A stretch of 64,000 bases of DNA from Diadema setosum (GCF_964275005.1 NC_092694.1:36901542-36965541); one strand, 5' to 3'. Counted from the first letter of the stretch, positions 12,076 through 23,427 are shown. Translations and numbers: made by a program. The notes: generated by a model from the letters alone, not told the origin.

Positions 12076-13195
12076 TTAAGCAAAGTTATATATGTACTTT
12101 ATTTCGATCACTTCTGATTTTTTTTTACTACAATGTATAATTACTATAAGGTCCTCCTCAATTGTTTCACATTCTTTTCGATACATAATGTTCTGTTTAC
12201 CTTATTCTCTGTTGTCAAAAGAAGTGTAACTTATATGTTTTGTCGAAAAATGAAATAAACTTTGAATTGAATTGAATTGAAAAAAAAAAAGGAATCTTTA
12301 AAAATCTTCTTCTCTAGAACCAGAATTGACAGAGCTAAGTTAATACTATGAGTTTTATTACATTATTTACATTAATAACTGTAGTTCCAAGTTTGTTCAT
12401 GGCAAATCCAGGGGTGCCCCCCTTGGGGCGGGGGTGGGCTGGAGAGGTCCAAATGGGTCCTAAATTGTACATTTTCATCGTCTTCTTGAAAACCTCATGA
12501 TGGATTTTCACCAAACTTGGCGGGTAGCATTCCTAGGGGGTTAATATCTCAATTTGTTAGAAAAGGCACCATGCCCTACCCAGGGGGCAGGGGGGCCAAC
12601 CCCCCCCCCCCCCCAAAAAAAAAAAAGATAAGGAATCTTTAAAAATCTTCTTCTCTAGAACCAGAATTGATAGAGCTAAGTTAATACTATGAGTTAGTAC
12701 ATTAATGAGTGTAGTTCCAAGTTTGTTCGTGACAGATCCAGGGGTGCCCCCCTTGGGGCGGGGTGGGGGTTGGTTGGGGAGGTCCAAATGGGTCCTAAAT
12801 TGTACATTTTCATCATCTTCTTGAAAACCTCGTGATGGATGTTCAACAAACTTGGCAGGTAGCATCCCTACAGGGGGTTAGGATCTCAATTTGTTGAAAT
12901 GGGCACCATGCTCCTACCCCCCCCCCATGCCACCAAATTAAGGAATCTTTAAAAAGTGTTATTCTCTAGAACCAGAAGTGATAGAGGTATACAATACATT
13001 GATACTATGAGTGGGGGTGGGGTCCGAATTTGGGCCCTAATTGTACATGTTCGTCTTGTCAATGCTTGTACTTGAGAATGCCTAGTCAAATTTTGGTAGA
13101 GCTGTGTGTAATTAATTGATTAATGACTGCGTGAAAGGTGAACTTGCGATACTCAGGTGAGCGCTAGACCTGCGGGTCTCTTCTTAGCATATACA

Positions 13196-13198
<3 letters not shown>

Positions 13199-13247
<49 letters not shown>

Positions 13248-13250
13248 ATT
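13199..13250. repeat. TA dinucleotide microsatellite
   Basis: About twenty TA units lie just upstream of the TRIM-like gene. Confidence 0.9.
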
Positions 13251-13426
13251 TATATCATTGTTCGGATTGTGTGTGCATGTATACCTGTACACGTGTGCGA
13301 CGATTTTGATTAGCATTAATTCTAGTTTGTCAATTGCACCCTTGCTAATCTTGCGCACCCAATTTTTTCTTTCTCTTGTGTGTAAAACAAAAAAAAAAGC
13401 ACACACTAAACAAAACAGGTAAAAGA

Positions 13427-15295
13427 ATGGCGTCTTTTAATCGGATTGTGACCCAGGATCTCCGCTGCTGTATTTGTCTGGAGATGTTCAGCGACCCAAG
13501 GTCCCTGTCATGTACCCACATATTTTGCTTCGAATGTCTCGAACAACTACATGTGGCAAAAAATCTGCCAGACGCCTTGTCATGTCCTGTGTGCAGAAAG
13601 AAGACTCGGGTCCCTCGTGGAGGTGTGACCAAATTGCAAACAAACATGCATTTGGAATCTCTTGTAAAGGCCGCGAAAGTCTCAAAGTGTACGAACTGTG
13701 CCCCTTCTGAGGAATCCTCAGCTGCAGTATATTGTCAGGATTGCAGCACACTTATGTGCGTGCCGTGTGAAAACATCCACGCAAAGTGGAAACTCTTTTC
13801 CAAACACACCGTACTGAAAGTGGACGGGTTAGATCAAGGAGATATTTCCCTGAAAGGGAGACATCTGTGTGGAAAGCATCACACGGAGACAGCAGATTAT
13901 TTCTGCCCCGTGTGCCGAATTTACATCTGTTTCAAATGTGTAACGGATCATGCGCACAAAGGGCGCCGAATTGTACCTGCGAGTGAACATGAGAAGAGTT
14001 TGAAGAAGAGCATTGATGAGTTACAAAATGAAAAAGAAAAGAGGAAAGAAGTTCTGCTCAATAACATAAAATCAATCGAGAAGCAACACGTGGTATTGAA
14101 GGAAGCTGAAGGAAAGGTAAAGGCTGATGTTGACAAGGCCTACAGTTCCCACGTCCAACGACTCGAAGCACATAAGACGATAGTAAAGGATCGCGTCAGT
14201 AAACTCTTTGAAGAATTTCAGAGAGACCTACGAAATGTTGAGGAGGAAAATCGACTTGCACTTTGGGGTATAGATACTGTAGACCATCTAGTTGGGAAGG
14301 CCGTGGACGCTCCTCTCGAGCGAGACGCCCTCTCAGCACACGAGACCCTCCGCGAGATCCTTGTGGATATCCTACAGCGGGACGTCCCAGACGACACCGA
14401 GTTGGAGGATATTATGCACCGAGCGCGAGGGATTAGGTTCTTTGAGTTTGGAGTGCAGCGGAACAAGCCAAGTTTTGGTGTGCTGCAAGATAGGCACTCC
14501 GAATGGGTCCTAAAGGCAAAGAAGAAACTGTATGACGTCATGAACTGCATGGCGGCAAGAGCTGATGGCACAATGGCCGTTGGGTATCGGGAAGGTGGCA
14601 TTGACTTCTTCACGCGTGATGCCAAGCGGTTGCAGACAAAGCTGGAAGATGAGGAGGTCAGAGGATTGGACTTTCTTTCGGACGGACGTTGTGTCGTACG
14701 TGATAGGGATAACGACGTTTCTGTGTACACACAGACGTTTGAGCTGGATAAGGGAAGTGATACATTTGTCGATACCGAAGAAATTGAGAACGTTCGATCT
14801 GGTGGTGTTAGCATTGATGGTGATGATCTCATCTACATTTGTTACAGGAAATTCGGAGTGATTGACGTACACAGTCTAGAGGATGGGGCTCAAGACCATA
14901 CGATTGACTGTGGTGAGCACAATCCTAGCCAGATTGTCGCCCTGAGATCTCAAGGCGCAGTGATAGTTAAGGCTTCGAATAGCATTTTGCTTCTTGACAA
15001 GGAGACCTCCGTAGAGATTAATCACGTGACAAGAAGGAATGCACGTCCTTACCCAGCTGAATGCCAAGATGGATCTATTGCTATAGCCTGGGTCGTCCCG
15101 AGTGCTGACAGTAAAAACCTGCTTACCATTGAACGTTACACGAGCGAACTGGAGTACATGTACACTTTGCTAAAGGATTTCAGTATCAAGGAGTCGAAAC
15201 ATCGTTCCAAGAAACATTATCTGCGCGAGTTCTGTACGGGTGAACTGGCCCTTTGTACCACAGACAGGCTGTACATATTCGGTGAGGAAAAATAG
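13427..15295 (+). CDS. TRIM-like RING/B-box E3 ubiquitin ligase, intronless
   Basis: The 622-residue product starts at the first true ATG of its frame, in a good context (A at -3, G at +4). Residues 14-56 form a C3HC4 RING (CCIC, then CTHIFCFEC, then CPVC), the E2-binding fold of ubiquitin ligases. A first B-box-like zinc module follows at about 86-130 and a second, clearer B-box at about 145-185 (CGKHH, FCPVC, CFKC, H). A coiled coil spans about 190-275, expected to mediate dimerisation. The remaining ~300 residues form no NHL or B30.2 domain I can recognise, though short repeats with DG and V/I patterns would suit a degenerate beta-propeller, as in TRIM56- or TRIM2/3-like proteins. The whole frame is uninterrupted in one exon. 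Large intronless TRIM families are known in echinoderms, where some members act in innate immunity. A substrate cannot be predicted. Confidence 0.9.
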   Translation: MASFNRIVTQDLRCCICLEMFSDPRSLSCTHIFCFECLEQLHVAKNLPDALSCPVCRKKTRVPRGGVTKLQTNMHLESLVKAAKVSKCTNCAPSEESSAAVYCQDCSTLMCVPCENIHAKWKLFSKHTVLKVDGLDQGDISLKGRHLCGKHHTETADYFCPVCRIYICFKCVTDHAHKGRRIVPASEHEKSLKKSIDELQNEKEKRKEVLLNNIKSIEKQHVVLKEAEGKVKADVDKAYSSHVQRLEAHKTIVKDRVSKLFEEFQRDLRNVEEENRLALWGIDTVDHLVGKAVDAPLERDALSAHETLREILVDILQRDVPDDTELEDIMHRARGIRFFEFGVQRNKPSFGVLQDRHSEWVLKAKKKLYDVMNCMAARADGTMAVGYREGGIDFFTRDAKRLQTKLEDEEVRGLDFLSDGRCVVRDRDNDVSVYTQTFELDKGSDTFVDTEEIENVRSGGVSIDGDDLIYICYRKFGVIDVHSLEDGAQDHTIDCGEHNPSQIVALRSQGAVIVKASNSILLLDKETSVEINHVTRRNARPYPAECQDGSIAIAWVVPSADSKNLLTIERYTSELEYMYTLLKDFSIKESKHRSKKHYLREFCTGELALCTTDRLYIFGEEK

Positions 15296-15640
15296 TCTAG
15301 AAGCAGGTATGATTATAATAACCTGGTCACTTTGGTAACACAATTTCTACAGTCTAGAAGTAGACTTACCAATTTGTCTTGAAAAATGAGCAAAAGACGT
15401 CACTTATATTTGTGTGTGGTGATTTAGAAAGAAAGGGGAGGGGTTAAATTAGGCACGTGTTATAGAGCCAAGAGTACATGTATAATACTTAAGAGTAACA
15501 TAAATATTGCCGGAGGCCAGATTACAACGGAATTGCTCATGAGTCTCATAAAGGATTGATTACTTCTAAGTGCATCATACTGCTATAATTTTCATGAGTT
15601 GTGTATGGCTTAGGGACAGGAGAAGTATTATACATTAACA
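15296..15640. other. Likely 3' untranslated and intergenic sequence
   Basis: This is non-coding sequence after the TRIM-like stop codon. No clear AATAAA signal was found before the palindrome. Confidence 0.4.
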
Positions 15641-15644
15641 ATAT

Positions 15645-16735
15645 TCTTTTTCCACACTATCCTAAAGTTTGGGATCATAAATCCAACAAATTGTGTCTTT
15701 GCAGTTTTTCTAGAACACTTTTTGTGGAATACGTGTAGTCTGATTAGGTGTGCCTTGGAATGTCATTCTCATTTGTTAAAAATTATTTACACTCTCTTCA
15801 CTTTCAAGTCTAATAGCATTTGAAAGGATGATGCTACTGCTGTGAAAGTTGGTATTAGTCATGGATAGAATGTTTTGATAGAGCATGCTCTATTTAAGCT
15901 CAATCTGATTATCCCTTCATTGTTGTTGCTAATGAAGTTTTACACCCTGCTTTTTGTCTCATTCATTGCACGGAGAGCGGCTTCTAAGATAGCGCTTGAA
16001 TAGATCCTGTACTTCGGAGTCGTTTTTCTCAGTACACACTTTTCCAGAGTGTGGGCTTTCTTTCCAATAGATAAGTTAGCTTATTCCATTTGAATCGAGC
16101 TATGCGTCATTTAAAACTAAAGTCTGTTCTTTCCGAATCAGCCCTTAACTAAAATTCCATATATGGTGACCCTGCACCACAAAACAAACAAAAAGTCGCC
16201 AGACATGGATTTTTAGTTAAGGGCAGATTCTGAAAGAGCAGACTCCAAGCTTTAAAATGATGCATAATTCAATTCATATGGATTCTCCTAACCTAAATAA
16301 ATATTGGAAAGAAAGCACGCACTCTGCAAAGTGTGAACTGAGAAAAGAGGCTCTGAAGTACAGGGTCTATTCAAGTACTTAATCTTTACTAAGCCGTGCT
16401 ATACCTGTGCCATGAATGGGACAAAAACATGATGTTAACCACTGTAGCACCAATAATGAAGGGATGGTCAGATTAAGCTGAAATTAAGCATGGTCTATTA
16501 CCACATTCTGACCATGATAAGTGTAAACTTTCAGAGCAGTAGCATCATCCTTTCAAAAGTTATTAGAGTTGAAAGTGAAGAGGGTGCAAAGGATTTTCAG
16601 GAAATGAAAGGGGTCTCTGAGAAAAACCTTATCACAATACTCTACCAAAAAAGGGGTTGTAGAAAAACTGCTGAAAACACACTTTCCCGTTCAATTCATG
16701 ATCCCAAACTGAAAAACAATTTAGAAGAAGAATAA
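15645..16735. repeat. Long imperfect palindrome (foldback element)
   Basis: The left arm (about 15645-16165) and right arm (about 16215-16735) are inverted copies with many substitutions. Paired landmarks include GGGATCATAAATCC against ATTCATGATCCCAAAC, GAAAGGATGATGCTACTGC against GCAGTAGCATCATCCTTTC, and CTTAACTAAAAT against ATTTTTAGTTAAG at the centre. The loop near 16165-16210 carries ACAAAACAAACAAAAAGTCGCC, whose inverse recurs just outside the right arm near 16820. The divergence of the arms argues against an assembly fold-back error. Confidence 0.75.
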
Positions 16736-17349
16736 TTTTTCAGAAAATATTGAAAACTCGAAATTGACTCGGTTGACACATTTCACCTTTCTTGAGTCCA
16801 CACGTAAAATCAAGGGGTGCGACTTTTTGTTTGTTTTGTGATGCACGGTCACATAATATGGCGAATTTTTGTTGGTTCTGTGATGCATTGTTACATATGA
16901 TATAATCTTATAATATATTCTAGTATGCACACTGGGGAATTGTTTGTTTGATCTTTTCCCTTCTCCAGTCGACCTTATTCAAATCATATTAACGTATAAT
17001 AGGTCATCAGTAAATTTCTTTTCACTTTGTCAAGTATATTCGATGATTATATAAAGTGTGCCCTGGCCAACGATTATTTCAGCCGAGGAGTAAACTTTTT
17101 TGTCGTTTTGTTTTGGGTTTTTTGAAAAAGCATTAAGATTTTGAGGCCATATTGATGCCAGCGATTAAGCACCCATCTCGTTTATCGTCCACATTATTGG
17201 CGAGCGCAATTTATATGGGCACAGTATTTATCAGCAATTAAGTTGTCTTGAAGAGTTTTTTATTTCATTTACTGACTGACTGAATTAGCTTACTGAACAT
17301 TGAAAAAAGATGAGCTGCAAAAGTATTTAAAAAAAGAAGAAAAGAATAA
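16736..17349. other. AT-rich intergenic sequence
   Basis: Apart from the stray inverse copy of the palindrome loop near 16820-16870, nothing was recognised. Confidence 0.45.
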
Positions 17350-17745
17350 AACTTAGGGATTTTATAGATGTGGTTAAGATGGGGACTCAGGTTTTAACTT
17401 TTTGTGTGATAATCAGAAGTCACTTATATGAAATATTACAAGAGTATATAATTCTATAAGAGGAATTACAAGTTGATTTCGTGAAAATCGATTTTGACAT
17501 TTCTGAGATATCAAGAAGCAACGTAAAACAAAGTGGTCCTAATAAAAGATGGATAACACAATTATTTATTCACCACTTTGCTTGCGGATATCTCAGCCAT
17601 CTCAAAGCTGATTTCCATCAAATAAATCTCTAATTCCTCTTAGAATTGTATGTGCTCTAATATTTCATACGAGTGGTTTCTCATTATCTCGCAAACAGGT
17701 AGAATCTGAATCCTCATGTCAACAAAACTATACTATGCCATAAGC
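17350..17745. mobile_element. Palindromic TTAA-type MITE, copy 2 (degraded ends)
   Basis: This shares the arms of the element at 11314-12075. AGAGGAATTACAAGTTGATT near 17460 is inverted at about 17615-17640, and GATATCTCAGCCATCTCAAA lies at 17587-17606. The terminal repeats are eroded, so an exact target duplication could not be read. Confidence 0.6.
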
Positions 17746-17766
17746 TAACTGAGGTTTGATATCACT

Positions 17767-17794
<28 letters not shown>
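17767..17794. repeat. CA dinucleotide microsatellite
   Basis: About fourteen CA units. Confidence 0.9.
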
Positions 17795-17799
<5 letters not shown>

Positions 17800-18513
17800 T
17801 CAAACAGAAAATTACAGGAGTAGCGAAATGGTCAATAAGATTATATCTAAGATATAATTTGATATCAATAAAAAACGATCCTCTATTTACCTCGATGTCA
17901 ATCTGACGAAACATAATGCGAGCACAAGACTATCACTATAAGACAACATTATCACTACAACACAACAAGAAAATCTTCTGAGGGATTTAAAAGGCAGAGA
18001 AAGACAGACATACGGGATGTGGTGAACCTGTCCAAATCAGAAAAAAAAACCTAGTCTTTTAAACGAATATTCTTCTGCTGAAATTTAGTGACAGGAATAT
18101 AAATATTATACTTTGCTTCAGTGTCTTTTCCGTCCCTTTCTGCTGTTATTTGATGACAGAATTGTTTTAATAGTTTGACTGTGTACAGGTACACCGTACG
18201 AGTACCTACAAGCTTATTTGTCTCGTCATCTCGGAGTTCATCATGTCTTTTAGATGTCTATGACACTCTATTTGTGTACGACATAAGTCAGTCAGGGGCG
18301 GCTCCCAAATAGGCACCTAGCAGCACAGACCTTGATTTAATTGATTCCGACTTTGATCTCTAAATGTATCTTATACAAAGCAATACCAGTAATATGCATG
18401 TATGGATTCATTCGAAATTGGAAGGCACTGTTGTCCCCTCCCCACACTCCTGCCCCCCTCCCCCCCCCCACCTAATTGTCCATTCAAGAGTCACTCTATA
18501 GGTTTGGTTGGCT

Positions 18514-21500
18514 CTAGTCCTTGATCTTGATGACGTAAAACTGTTGGAGTTGTTCAGGACTGGCCTCAAGTTTGGAGAGGATGATGAATTCGAAGGCGGC
18601 TGTGATAAGAGGTCCAAACTTTGACTCCTCGTAGTCTGGCCCGTCAGACTCGTGGATCAGATAGGCAAATCTAAGATTGGGTGATGGGGAAAATACATAG
18701 GGACAAAGAGGAAGGCAAGATTAGTGACGTAATCAGATGACGTACAATCAAAGTGTCGTTGGCTCAATGTTCAGTGATGTTCGACTTCATCTCTTCTCTT
18801 GTGATGAAACTAATTACGATACTATTTCACCATAAAAGAGTTGTTTGTGTATCTCAAATGTCTGTACTTTATCGTTTTATTTTATCATGCGAAATGAGTC
18901 ATATTCATGTATATTATATGATAATGAATAAATTACATAATTTATGGATGTTATCATCCTGGCTCATCGATTTTTGAAAATATAGGTTTAGTAGAAATGA
19001 TAATATGACGAAGCGGCATATCCAAGGATCAGGACCTGAATGTATTAGTATGAGGTATTTATTTAGAAATCATTTTAATTGCAATTACAATTTGTATGTA
19101 TCAGCGAATGGTCATGACGTGCAAAATGTTTCTAGCTGATTGGTTGTTACTCAACCGCTGCCATGGTAACTGTAGTATTTCCAAAGTGAAATGACCGCAA
19201 GCATCTATAGGCCTAAGTGAAGCAAGGCTTGTGGAAAGGAGATACGTTCTCTCATCAATAATACTTCAATAATCACCAACGGACGCAGTCGTGCTGATGA
19301 ATGTAACATCAATTTACAAGCAAATCTTGCCCAGTCGTTCTACCGTGGAGCGTGAGCTTACTTTTCGATGATTGATTTGTCCAGAATATCAGCGGCGAGG
19401 CCTTTGTGGATTTCCTCCAGCCTGTCCTTTATTATGTTCAGCATGTCCGTATCTCCAAAGTCGAGAATGCATTGTGTTCCGTATCTACAGCCGATGATAC
19501 ATACGTGTAAGAACGAAAGACGAAAACATGTCGATGTTCATTATCATGATTATGAATTGCTTTGCGTTATGTGTTCGTGTCTTTAGACAACTGAGTTGAT
19601 AAGGGTTTCTCAGCAATGAGATAACAAGTGATTATGAAATATTCATTATGATAGTAAACTCTTAATATAATGGCTATAATCTTCAAAACAGTGCTCCTTA
19701 CATTATGTAAATTTAATACTCACTCATAGGTCTCACTCTTCGCATTTTTTGATAGGTACATTTGATTTGACGAATGCGTAAAACACGTGTATTAGTTAAA
19801 ATTTCGAGTTTTATCAATGTCCATATTGTCCTTGCAACTCAGATCTGATTATGGAACAAAATTATGTCATCCGGTTACCTGATCATTATTATACCTACAA
19901 AGTCTAGATTTTTCCATTAATGTGTGACAGTATAACGTTCACACTGACATTCTTGTTTAAAAACAAAATTTACTGAAATAAAGCAATACCACGTAAACGC
20001 GTTGCCTGCAAGTATGTAAATAAACAGCAAAGGTTTTGCTTATTTGTATTAATAAAAGTGTAAACTTCTGATCCCCTTCTTTATCAATTATATACATTAT
20101 TTTCCTGTCTCGTTATATTCCCGTTGTATTACCTTCATCGGCGAAATGATATTAAAAATACTTGGAAAGTCAAGTTGTTTATCATGTGTGTATGTATTTT
20201 GTTCCTTTTATAGTTAAAAATAAAGGAAAATTAGAAAAAAAGAAGAAGAAAAGAAACAAGCAAAAAAAAAAACCAACATGTATCGCTTGGAGGCCGTTAT
20301 TCCAATCAAGCAAATTGCTTATCACACACGGTCTCCTCCACCTGTATACCTTAAGATACGATGAAATGATAACTTTATAGGCCCTATGCGTATATTACGT
20401 ACATTATACTAGTCTACATTTCATGGGAATGTTTCATTTATACATTATTCCATTTGGACAAGGGTAGTGGAGGAATAAACAAACCGACACTGAAAATGTT
20501 GCTTGACCTTGACGTTTGACATGGCGTACTAAGTACATAAGTGATGTTTATGATGTTTAAATTTGCAATGGTGACCGTCGTGATGGTGATGAACACGTGA
20601 TGACGATGATGTCGAGAATGGGATATGATGATATAGTTTTGATAATACATGTACTACTGATGTTATGATATAATCGTTGCGATAATAATGATAGTAATGA
20701 TTGATAATGATTATGATAGTGAAGATGATCATGAGAGTGATGACATCGCTATACTAATTAGGCTTCAAATACATAACATTATCTTGAAAATCTGCATGCA
20801 TGATCGCCGATGGTTGTCAAGGTCTAATCGGTAAGACGGTCATCAATCAAAACTGAGTATCATTCGCCTTTAACCCTTCTGGCGCCAATGGGTTAATTAA
20901 TATGCACAAATTTCACACTCGTGCTTAAGAACAAGAAATTAACGTGGCACACAGAGAGTTAAACAATTTCCCTCCACTGTAAGAGTTACTGTCAAATACT
21001 GAATTTACACACGTGTATCTGTTTAAGTTGATCATAAACATAAGATAGGGGCTCTTAATATCAACAGCGCTGATTTCGAGGGCCAGGTATGTACATGAGT
21101 GTCACGACAATATTACTTGCTCCTGCGATAATTGCCCCAGTCTGACTTTTTTCCAGCAAGGACTTCGGGTTAGGGTTAGGGTTGTGATAGGGTTTTTAGG
21201 TTTACTTTGATGTGTGGACTACACCGCCGGCGCCATGTTTCCAAAAGGGGGGGGGGGCACTTCCGGGTTTCATGAGCTAAAAAGCAAAAAAAAAAAAAAA
21301 AAAGAAAAAAAAAAGGTCTTCAGCGGGCTCAAAGCTTACGGTTTCATTCCATTTTTTTCTACTGCTACTTCACTTCCAGGGTAAAAAAGTGAGGGGCCCA
21401 AAGTGGTGACACCCTATGTATTCATATGTATGGGAACAAAAAAGTGTGTGTGTGTGTGTGTGTGTGCGGGGGGGGGGGCTGTTCCACCGGCCATTGACTA

Positions 21501-22456
21501 GGACTAGGGTACGGGTAATTTGTCGGTAGAATTTATGTCTGGCTCTATAGAGTGAAGATATTTCATGGGAGCAACTGTCGCAAGAGTATTATGTCATGAA
21601 ACCCTGCATATATTATATTTAAAAGTAAAAAAATTCTACAGAATATATCACAATAATAAGAGACGTTTCCAAAACTGAAGATTTCATTGAAGACGTATAG
21701 GTCTAATTGATCAAAACTCGCACGATGATCGACTTGGGACTAACAGAGAGTTTGGAGAGCATAGAAATGTAAAATAACCATAGCAACAGGAGATCAGACC
21801 TGAGCGCTCCCAGGAGTACCCGACGCAGAGATGAAGGCTGCATGCTATCTGGGCTGTGAGTGTCGACGTAGTTCCCTCCCTGGTAGCGTAAGAAGACCGA
21901 CGCCCTCCCCGACGGGTCGACCACCAGCGGCCACTTCTTCGAAGATTTCATCGTCCCGTCGTCGTCCTTCAGGACGGTGGCCAGGTCTTTCAGCTCGATT
22001 TCAACGACGGCGGGTTTTGGAGAGTCTTCCGTGGACAGGTTCGCGAGCTTCGAAGTCACGTCTGTAAGGAGAAGACAAGAGTATAACTTTTGCAGTCAGG
22101 CTTGAAAGTAAATTAGCCTTTTATCTTATGATAACATGTGAAGCGCCCTAAGGCGTAATAAAAAATGATATTGTTTATGCCACCGGGACTCATATAGTCC
22201 AAGGGCGGATCCAGGAATCCGTAAAGGGGAGGAGCCTTTCCAAACATGACAAAATTAAAGAGGCGTGCAAGTGTCCCCCGCCCCCCCCCCCCATTTCTTT
22301 TGTTTTAACAATTTAAAAAAAGGGGGGGGGGCGCCGGTGCGTCCCCTCTGGATCCGCCAATGTAGTCTTTCTAACCTTCTTTTATTCCGAGCTTTAGGTC
22401 TTCATCAGGATCTACTCCATGTAGAGTGCATTTTTTATATATTGTACACGTGTATA

Positions 22457-22490
<34 letters not shown>

Positions 22491-22663
22491 GTATATATAT
22501 ATATACAAATGTTCTCACCTTTCGAATCTGTCTTCTTGGCAGCCCCTGGAGCAGCTTTGCTTGCCGATGCTTTACCGGGCGCTGCCTTCGCCTTCGCGGG
22601 AGCTGTCTTCGTAGTTTTTGCTGCTGCCGCTGGTTTCTTCGCTCCTGCGGCTTTCGGAGGCAT
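18514..22663 (-). CDS. Small IQANK1 paralog: C-terminal-domain-only protein, four exons
   Basis: Four minus-strand exons (22663-22519, 22061-21800, 19484-19362, 18670-18514) join in frame through GT/AG introns into 228 residues ending in TAG. Exon 1 is a lysine/alanine/proline-rich leader starting MPPKAAGAKK, like the first exon of the neighbouring IQANK1-like gene. Exons 2-4 encode a domain matching that neighbour's last three exons. Shared residues include WPL, D-SGRAS-FLRYQ, MQP, GA-RYG, DILDKSI-EK, SDG-DY and FYV, and intron phases agree (1, 2, 2). The IQ motif, ankyrin repeats and coiled coil are absent. The domain resembles the dynein heavy-chain AAA_9 segment without any P-loop. The ATG chosen is the only one in the first-exon frame, and open, conserved exons suggest a working gene. 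Function is unknown; a ciliary or dynein-related role is only inference. Confidence 0.82.
21105..21610. repeat. Dispersed repeat A, copy 1, interrupted by a MITE
   Basis: The flanks (about 21110-21221 and 21499-21605) match the continuous sequence at about 29235-29450: AATTGCCCC, GGGTTAGGG, GTGATAGGGTT, then GGTAGAATTTAT and GATATTTCATGGGA. The middle is the G/C-run MITE. The whole lies in the paralog gene's intron 2 (21799-19485), just downstream of its second exon. Confidence 0.65.
21222..21498. mobile_element. G/C-run MITE, copy 2, inserted in repeat A
   Basis: The ends carry CCGCCGGCGCC and CCACCGGCC, with long G runs just inside. GACTA directly precedes the left end, and GACTA recurs just past the right end, compatible with a short target duplication. 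Comparison with the uninterrupted repeat near 29,340 defines the insertion site. No coding capacity. Confidence 0.6.
22457..22506. repeat. TA-rich microsatellite in paralog intron 1
   Basis: TA units broken by a few G's lie immediately downstream (minus-strand sense) of the first-exon donor. Confidence 0.85.
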
Positions 22664-23376
22664 AGTGGGAAAAGGGGAGGGGGACACTAAATAAGAAGAG
22701 CTGATTTATGTGAACGGCAACTCTACTATCGGTTGCACTAAAAATAGGCGTATCAAATTAATTTTGAGAGAAACGTCACACAATCTAACTGTGCATTATG
22801 GCGAAGCGAGACGCGAGTTGTCAATAGCTACGGCTGACGCTCAAATGAACTACTGGTTCTACGGCCTCAAGCACTGCTTGCTCGGTACACAAAAGCCCAC
22901 TGTTACGTAACACTAAAAAGCATTGTTACGCAGGTGCGCTGGCATTGTGTTATACGTCCCTCGTTCTGGGGTGTTTGTTTTCTAGTGTCAAATCAATAAC
23001 ATTTCTTGTGAGAGGAGAACAAGCTTTAATTCACATGTGAGTTATGTTCAGGCAGTCGGATGGACAGCATGAAAGTCATGATTTTTCTTTTCTTGACGTA
23101 AATGTACATGTTTTTGTGAGTTTTATTATCTTTCGTTGATTGATATTGTCTCATGACTTTTTTCCCCCTCACTCTCCCGTTCTTTATCATTTTTTTTTTC
23201 TTGTGTGTGTGTAAATGATACATGGGTGATATGCTTTATATATCTTAAAGTTTAAACAAAATGCAAATATCAGTCTCCAATAGGTATTACGTTGTCATAT
23301 TTCGCTCAGCCAAGTTTAGCAAGGTCCACTCTTCATCTCTCCTCCCGGCCGCCTCTCTCTCTCCCTCCCTCTCTCT

Positions 23377-23427
<51 letters not shown>

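Larger units (their letters stand above)
11147..12280 (+). mobile_element. LINE 3' end fragment inserted in the repeat block
   Basis: This segment splits the ~340-bp unit exactly at its A run. It ends with TGAAATAAAC and then three TTGAA units followed by A's (12250-12290), a pattern typical of LINE 3' tails. The 5' part (11147-11310) has a short open stretch with no recognisable domain. Its middle is occupied by a palindromic TTAA-flanked element, so only about 370 bp are LINE-derived. The clade cannot be named from so little. Confidence 0.6.
10917..13190. repeat. Interspersed repeat with internal ~340-bp tandem units, interrupted by other elements
   Basis: The block opens with CGTCCGTCGTCCGTCGTGCG-type repeats near 10940 and closes with a phrase near 13155-13185 (CAGGTGAGCGCTAGACC). 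It contains a unit with ATTTTCATC, TTCTTGAAAACC and GGGGGTTAATATCTC, followed by C and A runs. The unit occurs near 10990-11145, 12467-12625 and 12804-12930. Copies of the other half of the unit (GGAATCTTTAAAAATCTTC) begin near 12291, 12630 and 12941, giving a period of about 340 bp. Between the A run at about 11146 and the A run at about 12281 the unit is split by an inserted retroelement fragment. Confidence 0.7.

Noticed and set aside
14218-14832. 204-codon minus-strand frame across the TRIM-like gene
   Set aside because: It is a serine/arginine-rich shadow of the plus-strand coding sequence without any domain.
21165-21195. Telomere-like TTAGGG repeats
   Set aside because: Only two or three units occur, as part of a dispersed repeat seen again near 29,290.
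22412-22687. A longer first exon of the paralog gene starting before MPPKAAG
   Set aside because: The upstream in-frame start codon would be GTG, not ATG; the ATG at 22663 matches the neighbour's first exon.
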